NCBI GenBank assembly: GCA_965115915.1
Contig: OZ220483.1
Coordinates: 1,488,001 to 1,552,000, forward strand
Length of the DNA stretch: 64,000 nt
Reading direction: 5' to 3'
From: G965115915 sp965115915
Lineage (GTDB): Bacteria > Pseudomonadota > Gammaproteobacteria > Eutrophobiales > Eutrophobiaceae
In this document: positions 9,279 through 17,412 of the stretch, one piece after another
How the letters are laid out: each line of letters begins with the position of its first letter
Position numbering within the stretch: the stretch's first letter is position 1
Position numbers and translations under genes: made by a program
Notes under the pieces: generated by a model
Told to the model about the DNA's origin: nothing
Databases searched by the model: none
What the model saw: only the letters and a program-made list of their open reading frames with translations

Positions 9279-10067
9279 CTATCCCGCCGCAGCGCAGATG
9301 CGTAAAAAGTCTGCCGCCTGCAGGGACGCCCCACCGATTAACCCGCCATCGACATCCGGCAAGGCAAACAACGCGCCGGCATTGTCCGGCCGGACACTGC
9401 CTCCATACAGGATGCGCACGCCAGCGGCTACCTCCGCGGCGACCCGCTGACGCAACCACTGGCGAATGAAGGCATGCATCTGCTGGACCTGCTCCAGCGT
9501 CGCCGTGTTGCCGGTGCCGATCGCCCATACCGGCTCGTAGGCGATGGCCGGGGCAGGCATGCCCCAGTCCCCGACCGCCACCGCGTCGAGCTGGGCGGCG
9601 ACAATCTCCTGTGTCCGACCCGCCTCGCGCTGTGCCAGTGTCTCGCCAACACACAATATCGGGGTCAAGCCATGTTCCCGTGCCACCACAAACTTGTGCG
9701 CCACACGCACATCGCTGTCGCCGTTGTCGCGCCTGCATTCCGAATGCCCGACGATGACCATCTGGCAGCCACAGTCCACCAGCATCGCGGCAGATACCTC
9801 GCCGGTATAAGCGCCCACCGCCTGTTCGCAGACATCCTGGGCACCCAGCAGCACAGTGCTGTCTCCCAGACGCTCGGCCAGCCGGCAGAGATAGGGAAAC
9901 GGGGGACAGATCGCCCACTGCACCGGGCCGGCAAGCGCCGAACCCTCTGCCAGAAGTGCGGAAAGCAAGGCATCGATGCTGGCCGACAGGCCGTTCATCT
10001 TCCAGTTGGCGACTACCAGGGGCTGCCGCTGCGGCACGGGCACCCCACCGGTACCAATCTCAGTCAA
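9279..10067 (-). CDS. tpiA: Triosephosphate isomerase
   Basis: TpiA interconverts dihydroxyacetone phosphate and glyceraldehyde 3-phosphate. The catalytic set is present: K23 in ANWKMN, H108 in VGHSE, E178 in AYEPVWAIGTG with loop 6, and the phosphate-binding LYGGSV. One oddity is C111 in GHSECRR, where the family usually has Arg (GHSERR). The 262-residue form starts at TTG 10067 with AGGGA about 8 bases upstream; a GTG a few codons in is an alternative. A 274-base gap separates it from secG, and nothing is recognisable in that gap. Confidence 0.94.
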   Translation of the reverse strand: MTEIGTGGVPVPQRQPLVVANWKMNGLSASIDALLSALLAEGSALAGPVQWAICPPFPYLCRLAERLGDSTVLLGAQDVCEQAVGAYTGEVSAAMLVDCGCQMVIVGHSECRRDNGDSDVRVAHKFVVAREHGLTPILCVGETLAQREAGRTQEIVAAQLDAVAVGDWGMPAPAIAYEPVWAIGTGNTATLEQVQQMHAFIRQWLRQRVAAEVAAGVRILYGGSVRPDNAGALFALPDVDGGLIGGASLQAADFLRICAAAG

Positions 10068-10105
10068 ACCGCATCCCTGCCCGAAACGGCGGACCCGCCT
10101 GAACC

Positions 10106-10489
10106 TCAGTCCGTGCGCGCCTTCCTGTCAAAGCGCACGCGCCTGACCTGAGGACACTTGACGAAGGCCTCTTCCCGTACACTCACCAACTTCTCATACA
10201 TCCGTTCACCGCGCTTGCTGTCGCGAAAGAAGGCGCCCTTTTTCCCCGGCATGGCCCGGTTACGCTCATAGGTGCGCCCCTCCTCGTAGTCCGCATGGCT
10301 GATAACAGCTTCCATGTTGTCATGACGACAGACACAGGTATCCAGGTTTTCGTCCGTTATGCCTCCGGAAGCAGCCATGCAATCCAGTATGAATTGTACC
10401 GTGGTACGGGTCGTGAAATCCGCCACGGATGGAACAGGCGACAGCGCCATGGCGGCCACCACTATTCCAACCAGTCTCGCTTTACGCAT
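10106..10489 (-). CDS. Small secreted protein of unknown function
   Basis: I do not recognise this family with certainty. The 127-residue product begins with a clear Sec signal peptide (MRKARLVGIVVAAMALSP, cleavage after VADF-preceding VA) and then a charged mature region with four cysteines (FILDCM, DTCVC, VKCPQ) that could form periplasmic disulfides. The ATG overlaps the waaA stop as TGATG, implying coupling. A GTG codon one position earlier is an alternative start. It lies between waaA and tpiA on the same strand and may belong to the lipopolysaccharide core operon only by position. Confidence 0.75.
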   Translation of the reverse strand: MRKARLVGIVVAAMALSPVPSVADFTTRTTVQFILDCMAASGGITDENLDTCVCRHDNMEAVISHADYEEGRTYERNRAMPGKKGAFFRDSKRGERMYEKLVSVREEAFVKCPQVRRVRFDRKARTD

Positions 10490-11802
10490 CACTTTACTCC
10501 TGCTGTATTTGCCGTAGCCTCGATAAACTCCGTAAGCAACTCAAATGCCTGTAGCGTCTCCCTGCGGCGCTGCAACACAAACTCCCGGCCCCGGGATGCC
10601 AGTGCAGTGCGCAGTTCCGGAGCAGCCAACAGCCGGGCGAGCTGGACGCGCAAGTCCTGCGCATTGGCAACTTCAAACAATACCCCGGCCTGCTCGAGTT
10701 CGGCGATTATACCAGCAAAGTTATCCGTATGACAGCCGCTCAGGGCGACAACCGCCTGACTCAGGGGTTCCAGCACATTATGTCCGCCCGCCGGCACCAG
10801 GCTGCCACCCACAAAGGCCACATCAGCCAATGCGTAATGGGCATTCAACTCTCCCAGACGGTCCAGCAGGAACACCTCGGCAGTCAGCGGCCGTCCCGGC
10901 CGCTGACTGAGCCGGGTGCAGCACAGGCCCCGCTTGCGGCACAGTCGCTCGACACTGGCAACCCGGTCGACATTCCGGGGAGCCAGGATCAACAGCAGTT
11001 CGGGAAATTCGACCCGCAACTCACAATGCACCTGCAACAATAACGACTCCTCCCCCGGATGGGTACTGCCCGCGATCCATACCGGGCGCCGGGCACAAAG
11101 TGCCTGCCTCCGGTGCACGCGGTCCGGATCCGGCCGGCCTTCCAGCGCGGCATATTTCAAACTGCCCGTGATGTGCAGCCGTTCGGGCGGCAGCCCCAGC
11201 GCAAAAAAACGCTCCGCATCCGTCCGGGTCTGCGCCATCACCAGCGCGGGCACCTGCATCAGGCGATGCAACAGCGGCCGGACGATGCGCAGTTGATACA
11301 GCGCCGCGTCCCGAGCACACATACGCGCATTGACCAGTGCTACCGGGATACCACGCCGCTGGCACTGTAGCAGAAAATTGGGCCACAGCTCGGTCTCCAT
11401 CAACAACAGCCACGCCGGACGCAAACGCTCCAGGAAGGCGTTTACCGCAAACGGCAGATCGTACGGCAAAAGTTGATGCAGCACCCCATCGGCGAACTCG
11501 CGCCGCGCCACCTGCGCCCCGCCGGGGGTCATCGTGGTGAGCAACAGACGATGACCCGGGTGTGAGCGACGCAGTGCGCTGACCACTGGCCTGCTGGCCA
11601 GCACCTCACCCACCGACACCGCGTGGATCCAGATCAGCGGGGCGGCCGGGTCCCGCCCGTGCTCAGGCAGACCCAGACCAAAACGCTGCGGCCAGTGCCG
11701 CAGATACTGCCGATTCCCCAAACCCTTGCACCACAGACCCAGCAGTATCAGTGGGGCACACAGGCTCAACAACAACTGGTATACAAAAAGCACCAGATGC
11801 AA
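10489..11802 (-). CDS. waaA: 3-deoxy-D-manno-octulosonic acid (Kdo) transferase
   Basis: WaaA attaches Kdo to lipid A precursor at the inner membrane. The 437-residue product has the N-terminal membrane anchor (residues 1-25), WIHAVSVGEVLASRP near residue 58, the METELWPN motif near 135, AGSTHPGEE near 245, and the C-terminal GGSLVPAGGHNVLEP nucleotide-sugar region. The start is TTG 11802, five bases after the hldD stop; a GTG three codons in is possible. With hldD and hldE upstream it forms an inner-core lipopolysaccharide operon. Confidence 0.94.
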   Translation of the reverse strand: MHLVLFVYQLLLSLCAPLILLGLWCKGLGNRQYLRHWPQRFGLGLPEHGRDPAAPLIWIHAVSVGEVLASRPVVSALRRSHPGHRLLLTTMTPGGAQVARREFADGVLHQLLPYDLPFAVNAFLERLRPAWLLLMETELWPNFLLQCQRRGIPVALVNARMCARDAALYQLRIVRPLLHRLMQVPALVMAQTRTDAERFFALGLPPERLHITGSLKYAALEGRPDPDRVHRRQALCARRPVWIAGSTHPGEESLLLQVHCELRVEFPELLLILAPRNVDRVASVERLCRKRGLCCTRLSQRPGRPLTAEVFLLDRLGELNAHYALADVAFVGGSLVPAGGHNVLEPLSQAVVALSGCHTDNFAGIIAELEQAGVLFEVANAQDLRVQLARLLAAPELRTALASRGREFVLQRRRETLQAFELLTEFIEATANTAGVK

Positions 11803-11806
11803 TGGC

Positions 11807-12763
11807 TCAACTCTGGCGCAGCCAGCGGATGTACTCCTTTACCCCGTCCTCCATGCAGACGAACTCCTCGGCATAGCCCGCGCTGCGCAGGGCGGAAATA
11901 TCGGCCTGGGTGTAACTCTGGTAATGCTTTCTCAGTCCCTCCGGGAAAGGGATATACGCAATTTTGCCACCGCCAAACGCCCGGTTCACCGCCCGTGCGA
12001 GGTCATTGAAGCTGCGGCCAACCCCGGTGCCGACATTGAACACGCCGCTGGCAGGTCCGCTGTCCAGCAACCAGAGATTGGCCTTCACCACATCGGACAC
12101 ATGCACAAAATCGCGCCGCTGCTCGCCATCTGGATAATCGCCGGAGCCTTCGAACAGACATACCGTGTCGGAATCCAGGCGCTGCCGGTACAGTTGCAAC
12201 GCCATGCTCGCCATCGCCCCCTTGTGATGCTCTCCCGGACCATACACATTGAAATAGCGCAGCCCGACCACCGGGGCATGTTCCTGCACCTGCCCCAGAC
12301 GGCGGCGCACGTATTGGTCAAACAACAGCTTGGAATAGCCGTACACGGTGATCGGACACTCATTGGCGGACAACGGCCGTGAATCCCGGCCCGTGCCATA
12401 CACCGCCGCACTGGACGCATAGTAAAACGGGATGTGCCGGGCCAGGGCCAGTTCCAGCAGCGCCCTGGACCAGGTGTAATTGTTGCGCATCATGTAACTC
12501 CCGTCCCGCTCGGTGGTCACCGTGCACGCACCCTGATGAAAGATGGCCCTGACCTCTGCCGCCACCGGCAACCTGGCATCCTTCAGGTAGTCAAAAAACT
12601 CGTGCTTGTCGTAATAATCCGCGATCTCGCACCGCGCCAGATTACCGCACTTGTCAGCCTGACCCAGATTGTCCACCACGATGATATCGCGCTCGCCACG
12701 CGCATTGAGGGCGGCGAGCAGATTGCTGCCGATGAAGCCCGCTCCCCCGGTAAGGATGATCAT
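11807..12763 (-). CDS. hldD: ADP-L-glycero-D-manno-heptose 6-epimerase
   Basis: HldD converts ADP-D-glycero- to ADP-L-glycero-D-manno-heptose, the last step of heptose precursor synthesis for the lipopolysaccharide core. The 318-residue short-chain-dehydrogenase fold starts with the NADP-binding IILTGGAGFIGSN and has the catalytic YGYSK near residue 136. The C-terminal half has the family-typical RRDFVHVSDV. The ATG overlaps the hldE stop as TGATG. Confidence 0.96.
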   Translation of the reverse strand: MIILTGGAGFIGSNLLAALNARGERDIIVVDNLGQADKCGNLARCEIADYYDKHEFFDYLKDARLPVAAEVRAIFHQGACTVTTERDGSYMMRNNYTWSRALLELALARHIPFYYASSAAVYGTGRDSRPLSANECPITVYGYSKLLFDQYVRRRLGQVQEHAPVVGLRYFNVYGPGEHHKGAMASMALQLYRQRLDSDTVCLFEGSGDYPDGEQRRDFVHVSDVVKANLWLLDSGPASGVFNVGTGVGRSFNDLARAVNRAFGGGKIAYIPFPEGLRKHYQSYTQADISALRSAGYAEEFVCMEDGVKEYIRWLRQS

Positions 12764-14175
12764 CAGGCGCCGCGCCGCTGGCAGGCATCGATGATGGCGC
12801 TGCTGGAACAGCCCGGTACCAGCGGCAGTGTCTTCACCTCGCCCTGACGGGCACGCACCTGGCGGGCGCCTGCGATCTCCGTCTGCTGATAATCTTCCCC
12901 CTTGACCAGCACATCCGGGGCAATGCGCGTGATCAGTTCCTCCGGGGTATCGGTATCAAAGGCAAGCAACCAGTCCACACACTCCAGCGCGGCCAACACC
13001 TGCAAGCGCTGCTGCAACGGCACCATCGGTCGCGCCGCGCCCTTCAGACGGCGCACCGAGGCATCATCATTCACCGCCACAATAAGACAGTCTCCACACG
13101 CCCTGGCCTGTTGCAGATAATGGATATGACCGGCATGGATAATGTCAAAACAACCGTTACCCATCACGATCCGCTGTCCACGGGCACGCAGCTCGTTCAA
13201 GTAGTGCAAAAATTGCGTATCCGCTACAACCACCTTGCCACCGTCACCGTGGCAGTTGATCTCATGCGGATACGCCACCGCGGTACCCAGCCGGCCAACC
13301 ACGATGCCCGCCGCGACATTCGCGATTCGGGTCGCCTCCGGCAACGCGTAACCCGACACTATCGCCGCGGCCAGCACCGCGATAACGGTATCGCCCGCAC
13401 CCGTGACATCGTATACATCCCTGGCCTCGGTACGCAAAGACACGGGTGGCTTGCCGCGCTCCAGCAACAGCATCCCGTGTTCACCACGGGTAAGCAGCAC
13501 TGCCTCCAGTTCCAGTTCCTGGCGCAACGCCTCGGCCCGCGACGACAGCGCCTCCAGATCGCTGCAACGGCCCACCACCGCCTCCAGTTCACTCTGGTTG
13601 GGCGCGATCAGCGTCGCGCCGCGATAACGCGAAAAATCCCGGCCCTTGGGATCCACCAGCACCGGGATGCCTTTGTCACGCGCCAGCCCGATATAAGCCT
13701 GGACATCCAGCAGACCACCCTTGGCGTAATCGGACAGCACCATGAGACGAGCCTGGTCGATCAACTGACGGCACTGATCGAGCAGAGTCCCACCCGGCAG
13801 CGGCGCCCCCTCCTCCCGGTCCATACGCAGCAGTTGTTGATGGTTACAGACGACACGCTGCTTGACGATAGTGGAACAACCCGGTGCCACATGCAGATGG
13901 TGACGCACATCGGCCCGGTCCAACAGATCGCGCAGTTCCTGTGCCGCCGAGTCCTCGCCCACCGCGCCTACCAAACAGGCCCGCACTCCAGCCGCGCACA
14001 GGTTGCGCGCCACATTGGCAGCGCCGCCAGGACGACTCTCGCAACCCGATATGCTGACCACCGGAACCGGGGCCTCCGGCGAAATCCGGGATGTGCAACC
14101 GTGAATATACTGATCCAGGATCACATCGCCCACGATCAGAACGGTGTCCTGTTGATTGGGTACGTAGCTGCGCAA
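12763..14175 (-). CDS. hldE: Bifunctional heptose 7-phosphate kinase / heptose 1-phosphate adenylyltransferase
   Basis: HldE catalyses two steps of ADP-heptose synthesis. The N-terminal PfkB-type kinase domain (about residues 1-315) shows GGAANVARNL and the anion-hole/catalytic DVTGAGDT near residue 260. The C-terminal nucleotidyltransferase domain (about residues 340-470) shows GNGCFDIIHAGHIHYL and the VKGEDY segment. The length of 470 residues fits the fused form. The start appears to be TTG 14175. It heads the hldE-hldD-waaA unit and diverges from the DUF3108 gene. Confidence 0.95.
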   Translation of the reverse strand: MRSYVPNQQDTVLIVGDVILDQYIHGCTSRISPEAPVPVVSISGCESRPGGAANVARNLCAAGVRACLVGAVGEDSAAQELRDLLDRADVRHHLHVAPGCSTIVKQRVVCNHQQLLRMDREEGAPLPGGTLLDQCRQLIDQARLMVLSDYAKGGLLDVQAYIGLARDKGIPVLVDPKGRDFSRYRGATLIAPNQSELEAVVGRCSDLEALSSRAEALRQELELEAVLLTRGEHGMLLLERGKPPVSLRTEARDVYDVTGAGDTVIAVLAAAIVSGYALPEATRIANVAAGIVVGRLGTAVAYPHEINCHGDGGKVVVADTQFLHYLNELRARGQRIVMGNGCFDIIHAGHIHYLQQARACGDCLIVAVNDDASVRRLKGAARPMVPLQQRLQVLAALECVDWLLAFDTDTPEELITRIAPDVLVKGEDYQQTEIAGARQVRARQGEVKTLPLVPGCSSSAIIDACQRRGA

Positions 14176-14351
14176 TGCTATTCCAGGCTCGAAGCTTCGC
14201 TATACTTTGCCGGGGTAGAAAACCGCCCCGTGCGTTCCACCAAATATACTATGCTATCATGGATTCCGGTGTCACAGCGCGTCGACCGAACCTGAGCTTG
14301 CCGATTCCCCTGTCCACATACAGTCATCCATGACGTGCCCGTAACAATCCG

Positions 14352-15101
14352 ATGCAAAAAAAATCCGTGCCTGTGCTGTTACTGGGAATGCTGTTTTCCG
14401 TCGCCACTGCTCCGCTGTGGGCGGAGGATGCCGAACTGTCGGATTTTGTCGCAACCTATAATGTCTATTATACCGGCATCCGCTTCGCGTACGTTGAACG
14501 CAGTCTGCACAGGACCGAGCAGAATACCTACCGCTTTGAATCCCGAATGCGACCCACCGGCATATTCAAACTGATGCAAAAACTCTCGGTCCATGAACAC
14601 ACCATCATGCGCCAGCAACAGGGGACGGTGCTGCCACTGCATTATGAATATCTTGGAAACAAGGGCAAGGACAAGCGACACATGCGTTTTGACCAGGAAC
14701 GTCTGCTCGTCATCGATGACATCCACGGCAAAAACTGGCACATGAACCAGGACGGACAACGGGTATTGGACCGGTTGTCACAACAACTCAGCCTGATGCA
14801 GGCACTACGCCGTGGGGAACGACCGGAATCCTGTTACGTGACAGATGGACGCAAGTTGATACCCTACTTCTACCGCTATCACGACAACGAGCAGGTCAGT
14901 ACTGACAGCGGCAAATTCGAGGCCCTGAAGATGGAACAGTTCAAGCCGGGAGACAAGCGCCGACTGCTGGTCTGGTTTGCCCCCGGGCTGGACTACCAAC
15001 CGGTAAAGCTCAACTATATCGAAAAAAACGGTATGGTATTCACCGCGCTGCTGCAATCCCTGAACGCCTCGCCTGCACACGATGGCGCCGGCCCGCAATA
15101 G
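14352..15101 (+). CDS. DUF3108-family periplasmic protein
   Basis: The 249-residue product has a Sec signal peptide at residues 1-24 (MQKKSVPVLLLGMLF, ending PLWA). The mature part resembles the DUF3108 family: a beta-rich start FVATYNVYYTGIRFAYVE, a central GKDKRHMRF segment, and LLVWFAPGLDYQPVKL near the C-terminus. The function of the family is not established. In many gammaproteobacteria such genes lie near envelope polysaccharide genes, and here it sits between the heptose operon and ugd. The ribosome-binding site is weak. Confidence 0.85.
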   Translation: MQKKSVPVLLLGMLFSVATAPLWAEDAELSDFVATYNVYYTGIRFAYVERSLHRTEQNTYRFESRMRPTGIFKLMQKLSVHEHTIMRQQQGTVLPLHYEYLGNKGKDKRHMRFDQERLLVIDDIHGKNWHMNQDGQRVLDRLSQQLSLMQALRRGERPESCYVTDGRKLIPYFYRYHDNEQVSTDSGKFEALKMEQFKPGDKRRLLVWFAPGLDYQPVKLNYIEKNGMVFTALLQSLNASPAHDGAGPQ

Positions 15102-15263
15102 TCCACAACACGAGAACGGCACAGACAAACATGCATGCCCACGCGATGACAGCCATACCCCTTCGCCGAGCCGGTGCATCGACAGCATACCACCCCGCGT
15201 CACTCGGGACGGACCGGAAACCGGTCTGAACCAAAAACTTCCACCACACAGGAACCGCCAAGC

Positions 15264-16565
15264 ATGAACGTAGTAGTGATAGGCACCGGCTATGTGGGGC
15301 TCGTGGCCGGTGCCTGTTTTGCGGAATTCGGCGCACAAGTCACCTGCGTGGACGACGATACCGCGAAGATCACGAAACTGAACGACGGCACAATGCCCAT
15401 CTACGAACCGGGCCTGGAACCACTGATTGCCACCCACACCGCAAACGGACAGCTACGCTTCACCGCCACGCTGGCTGAGCCAGTGGCACAGGCGGATCTG
15501 GTGTTCATCGCTGTAGGCACACCAACAGATGCGGACGGCACCGCCAATCTGGACTCCCTGTACAGCTCGGTGCGCGCACTTGCCGTCCATCTGCGCGGCT
15601 ATACCGTCATCGTGAACAAGTCCACCGCACCGGTCGGCACCGCCAAAACGATCCAGCGCATCGTGCAGGAAGCGGTGCCGGAGGCCGAATTCGATGTCGC
15701 CGCGAATCCGGAGTTTCTCAGTCAGAGCACCGCAATCAACGACTTCATGAATCCCGGGCGTATAGTTATCGGGGTGGAAAACCCGCGTGCCGCCGAACTG
15801 CTGCGTGCGCTGTATCTTCCACTCGATACCAACGATCTGCGGTTTCTGGTAACCAATACCGAAACCGCTGAACTGATCAAGTATGCATCCAACGCCTTTC
15901 TCGCCACCAAGATCAGTTTCATCAACGAACTGACAGGCCTGTGCGAAGCCGTCGGGGCCAATGTCCGGACAGTGGCCGAGGCCATGGGACTGGACCCCCG
16001 CATCGGCTCGGACTTCCTTCGGCCCGGGCCTGGCTACGGCGGTTCCTGTCTGCCCAAGGATATCCGCACGCTGGCACACATGTCACGACAGCACGGCGCC
16101 AGCAGCCGCCTGGTCGAGGCCGTGATGGACGTGAACACCGCACACCAGGCCCGAATGACTGACAAGATCATTCAGGCCCTCGGCGGTTCCGCCGAGGGTC
16201 GCACGCTCGCCGTGCTCGGACTCACCTTCAAACCCCGGACAGACGATATGCGTGAAGCCCCCGCGCTCTCCATACTGCCTGCCATCGTGGCGGCAAACGG
16301 ACAGGTGCGCGCACATGACCCACAGGGCATGGAAAACGCACAGCGCCTGCTGCCGGCGCAGGTACTATACTGCGATGATTGCTACGAGACCTGCCGGGGC
16401 GCCGACGCGGTAGTGCTGATGACGGAATGGAAGCACTACCGCGAGCTCGACCTGGCACGAGTGAAGGCGCTGCTGTCCGGCACCGCTTTCATCGACCTGC
16501 GCAACGTCTACCACCGTGCACAGGTCGAGTCACACGGCTTGCGTTACTTTGGCGTAGGACTATAG
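15264..16565 (+). CDS. ugd: UDP-glucose 6-dehydrogenase
   Basis: Ugd oxidises UDP-glucose to UDP-glucuronate, a precursor for capsule, exopolysaccharide or modified lipopolysaccharide. The start MNVVVIGTGYVG gives the NAD-binding GxGxxG at residues 7-12, with AGGAA about 10 bases upstream. The catalytic cysteine C262 lies in GYGGSCLPKDI. The C-terminal UDP-binding domain begins around residue 300 with LTFKPRTDDMREAP. The 433-residue length is standard. Confidence 0.96.
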   Translation: MNVVVIGTGYVGLVAGACFAEFGAQVTCVDDDTAKITKLNDGTMPIYEPGLEPLIATHTANGQLRFTATLAEPVAQADLVFIAVGTPTDADGTANLDSLYSSVRALAVHLRGYTVIVNKSTAPVGTAKTIQRIVQEAVPEAEFDVAANPEFLSQSTAINDFMNPGRIVIGVENPRAAELLRALYLPLDTNDLRFLVTNTETAELIKYASNAFLATKISFINELTGLCEAVGANVRTVAEAMGLDPRIGSDFLRPGPGYGGSCLPKDIRTLAHMSRQHGASSRLVEAVMDVNTAHQARMTDKIIQALGGSAEGRTLAVLGLTFKPRTDDMREAPALSILPAIVAANGQVRAHDPQGMENAQRLLPAQVLYCDDCYETCRGADAVVLMTEWKHYRELDLARVKALLSGTAFIDLRNVYHRAQVESHGLRYFGVGL

Positions 16566-16592
16566 GCGCACGCCAAACGTACAGCCGCTGTC

Positions 16593-16607
16593 ACTCCCCC
16601 CGGGAGT
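16593..16607. repeat. Palindrome of the CTCCCCC family downstream of ugd
   Basis: ACTCCC and GGGAGT form a perfect 6-base stem around a 3-base loop, 28 bases after the ugd stop, with an extended imperfect stem (CTGTC / GACAG). It may terminate or stabilise the ugd transcript. Related sequences occur near 17047 and 21821. Confidence 0.55.
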
Positions 16608-16630
16608 ACGCGACAGGGGGAAGATCGACC

Positions 16631-16657
16631 CCCCGTGGTCTCACTGTCGCGAACCCG
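16631..16657 (+). repeat. 27-base direct repeat, copy 1
   Basis: The sequence from CCCCGTGGTC to GCGAACCCG is identical, 27 of 27 bases, to 17117-17143. Its core CACTGTCGCGAA is shared with the 50-base repeat at 16865 and 21775, showing that all belong to one dispersed family. Confidence 0.8.
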
Positions 16658-16799
16658 CACAACGCCGCCATCAATCGCTCCCCCCGGATTTCGCAGTCCG
16701 GGTTGCCAATTTTGAACCACGTCATATTGGTCTGACTGGGTTTTTCCATCTATTGGACCACATCAAAAAGGCCCCTCCCCGAAAGGCTGGCGCCTTTCG

Positions 16800-16820
16800 A
16801 CCCTCCCTCAAGGGGAGGGT
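16800..16820. repeat. Palindrome CCCTCCC / GGGAGGG
   Basis: A perfect arm pair CCCTCCC (16801-16807) and GGGAGGG (16813-16819) with flanking A/T pairing. The adjoining GTGATGACAC makes it similar, in reverse orientation, to a sequence at about 37660-37685 upstream of the 2TM-protein gene region, so this element is dispersed in the genome. Confidence 0.6.
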
Positions 16821-16864
16821 GATGACACCGGGCAATGGCCAACTCACCGTATGACCGTGCCCGT

Positions 16865-16914
16865 GCAGTTTCACTGTCGCGAATCCGCGCACCGCCGCCG
16901 TCAATCGCTCCCCC
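16865..16914 (+). repeat. 50-base repeat (alpha), left copy
   Basis: The block starting GCAGTTTCACTGTCGC matches 21775-21824 at 48 of 50 positions by direct comparison. The two copies are in direct orientation and bracket the autotransporter gene. Confidence 0.8.
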
Positions 16915-16917
16915 CTC

Positions 16918-16970
16918 GAGGGGGAGCCGGCAAGCCAAGGGCGCCAGCCCGCAGGCGCGCCGGTGGGGGG
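16918..16970 (+). repeat. GC-rich repeat (beta), left copy
   Basis: This block starts GAGGGGGAGCCGGCAAGCCA and ends CGCCGGTGGGGGG. It matches 21717-21761 except for an 8-base deletion in the right copy. The order is alpha-beta on the left and beta-alpha on the right of the autotransporter gene. Confidence 0.8.
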
Positions 16971-17116
16971 CAAAAGCCAAGGCCTCGAACGTATGCGGTG
17001 CCCTCCGCCCAGCCAACAAACCACCGAGCCGTTGCACAACCCATCGCCCCCCGTTGAGGGGGAGTACGCAGCAGCCGAGCCGAAAGGGGACGGCGGCTGC
17101 GGTGGGGGATGCTAAA

Positions 17117-17143
17117 CCCCGTGGTCTCACTGTCGCGAACCCG
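17117..17143 (+). repeat. 27-base direct repeat, copy 2
   Basis: Identical to 16631-16657. It ends 9 bases before the TTGACA of the autotransporter promoter, so the repeat abuts the regulatory region. Confidence 0.8.
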
Positions 17144-17152
17144 TGCACGCTA

Positions 17153-17181
17153 TTGACACCGATGGTAGATGACTATATGTT
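17153..17181 (+). promoter_or_regulatory. Sigma-70 type promoter of the autotransporter locus
   Basis: A consensus -35 TTGACA at 17153-17158 and -10 TATGTT at 17176-17181 are separated by 17 bases. Transcription would start near 17188, about 76 bases before the ATG at 17264, which has its own AGGA ribosome-binding site. There is no other good promoter between here and the GTG at 17413. Confidence 0.65.
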
Positions 17182-17263
17182 GTCACAACGCTGGAAGCTG
17201 GCACAGTGCGTGTGCCCGTTGCGGTGCGATCATCACAGTATCCGAGACAACAGGAACACAACC

Positions 17264-17389
17264 ATGACCCATACTCTCTGTCGCCTGGCTCGGGCCGTTT
17301 GCCTGCGTGTGCGCAGCCAAATGGTTGACAGCAGCGCAGTTTTTCCTACCCCCCCCCCCCCCCCCCCCCCCCCCAATTTGAGCGATTAA
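17264..17389 (+). CDS. Leader reading frame of the phase-variable autotransporter (OFF register)
   Basis: The ATG at 17264 follows CAGGAACACAACC, a plausible ribosome-binding site, and a well-placed promoter. It encodes MTHTLCRLARAVCLRV, then SQMVDSSAVFPT and a run of prolines from the poly-C tract, and ends at a TAA at 17387-17389. The downstream autotransporter frame is open back through the tract to a stop at 17326 but has no start of its own before GTG 17413. Adding one C or removing two puts this ATG in frame with it, giving a predicted 1457-residue protein. In this register the frame yields only a 41-residue stub. The alternative is that the GTG is the real start and this frame is untranslated. 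Confidence 0.65.
   Translation: MTHTLCRLARAVCLRVRSQMVDSSAVFPTPPPPPPPPNLSD
17349..17374 (+). repeat. 26-base poly-C tract
   Basis: An uninterrupted run of 26 C residues lies 38 bases before the autotransporter GTG and inside the frame that starts at 17264. Runs of this length are highly prone to slipped-strand mispairing and are the classic switch of contingency loci. The exact count is also the position most exposed to sequencing error, so the register shown should be treated as one of several possible. Confidence 0.95.
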
Positions 17390-17412
17390 ACAGCGGATAC
17401 CAAACGCTCGCC

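Larger units (their letters stand above)
16566..17263. other. Repeat-rich intergenic region upstream of the autotransporter
   Basis: No gene is supported in these 698 bases. It is a mosaic of short GC-rich repeats: palindromes of the type CTCCCCC-TTGA-GGGGGAG, a 27-base sequence present twice (16631 and 17117), and two blocks (16865-16914 and 16918-16970) that recur beyond the autotransporter near 21.7-21.8 kb. A promoter-like pair at 17153-17181 lies at its downstream end. Several frames stay open across it, but they only translate the repeats. Confidence 0.75.

Noticed and set aside
16589..17150. The CTCCCCC palindromes considered as a CRISPR array
   Set aside because: Repeats are of unequal length, irregularly spaced and have no uniform spacers; no cas genes are nearby.
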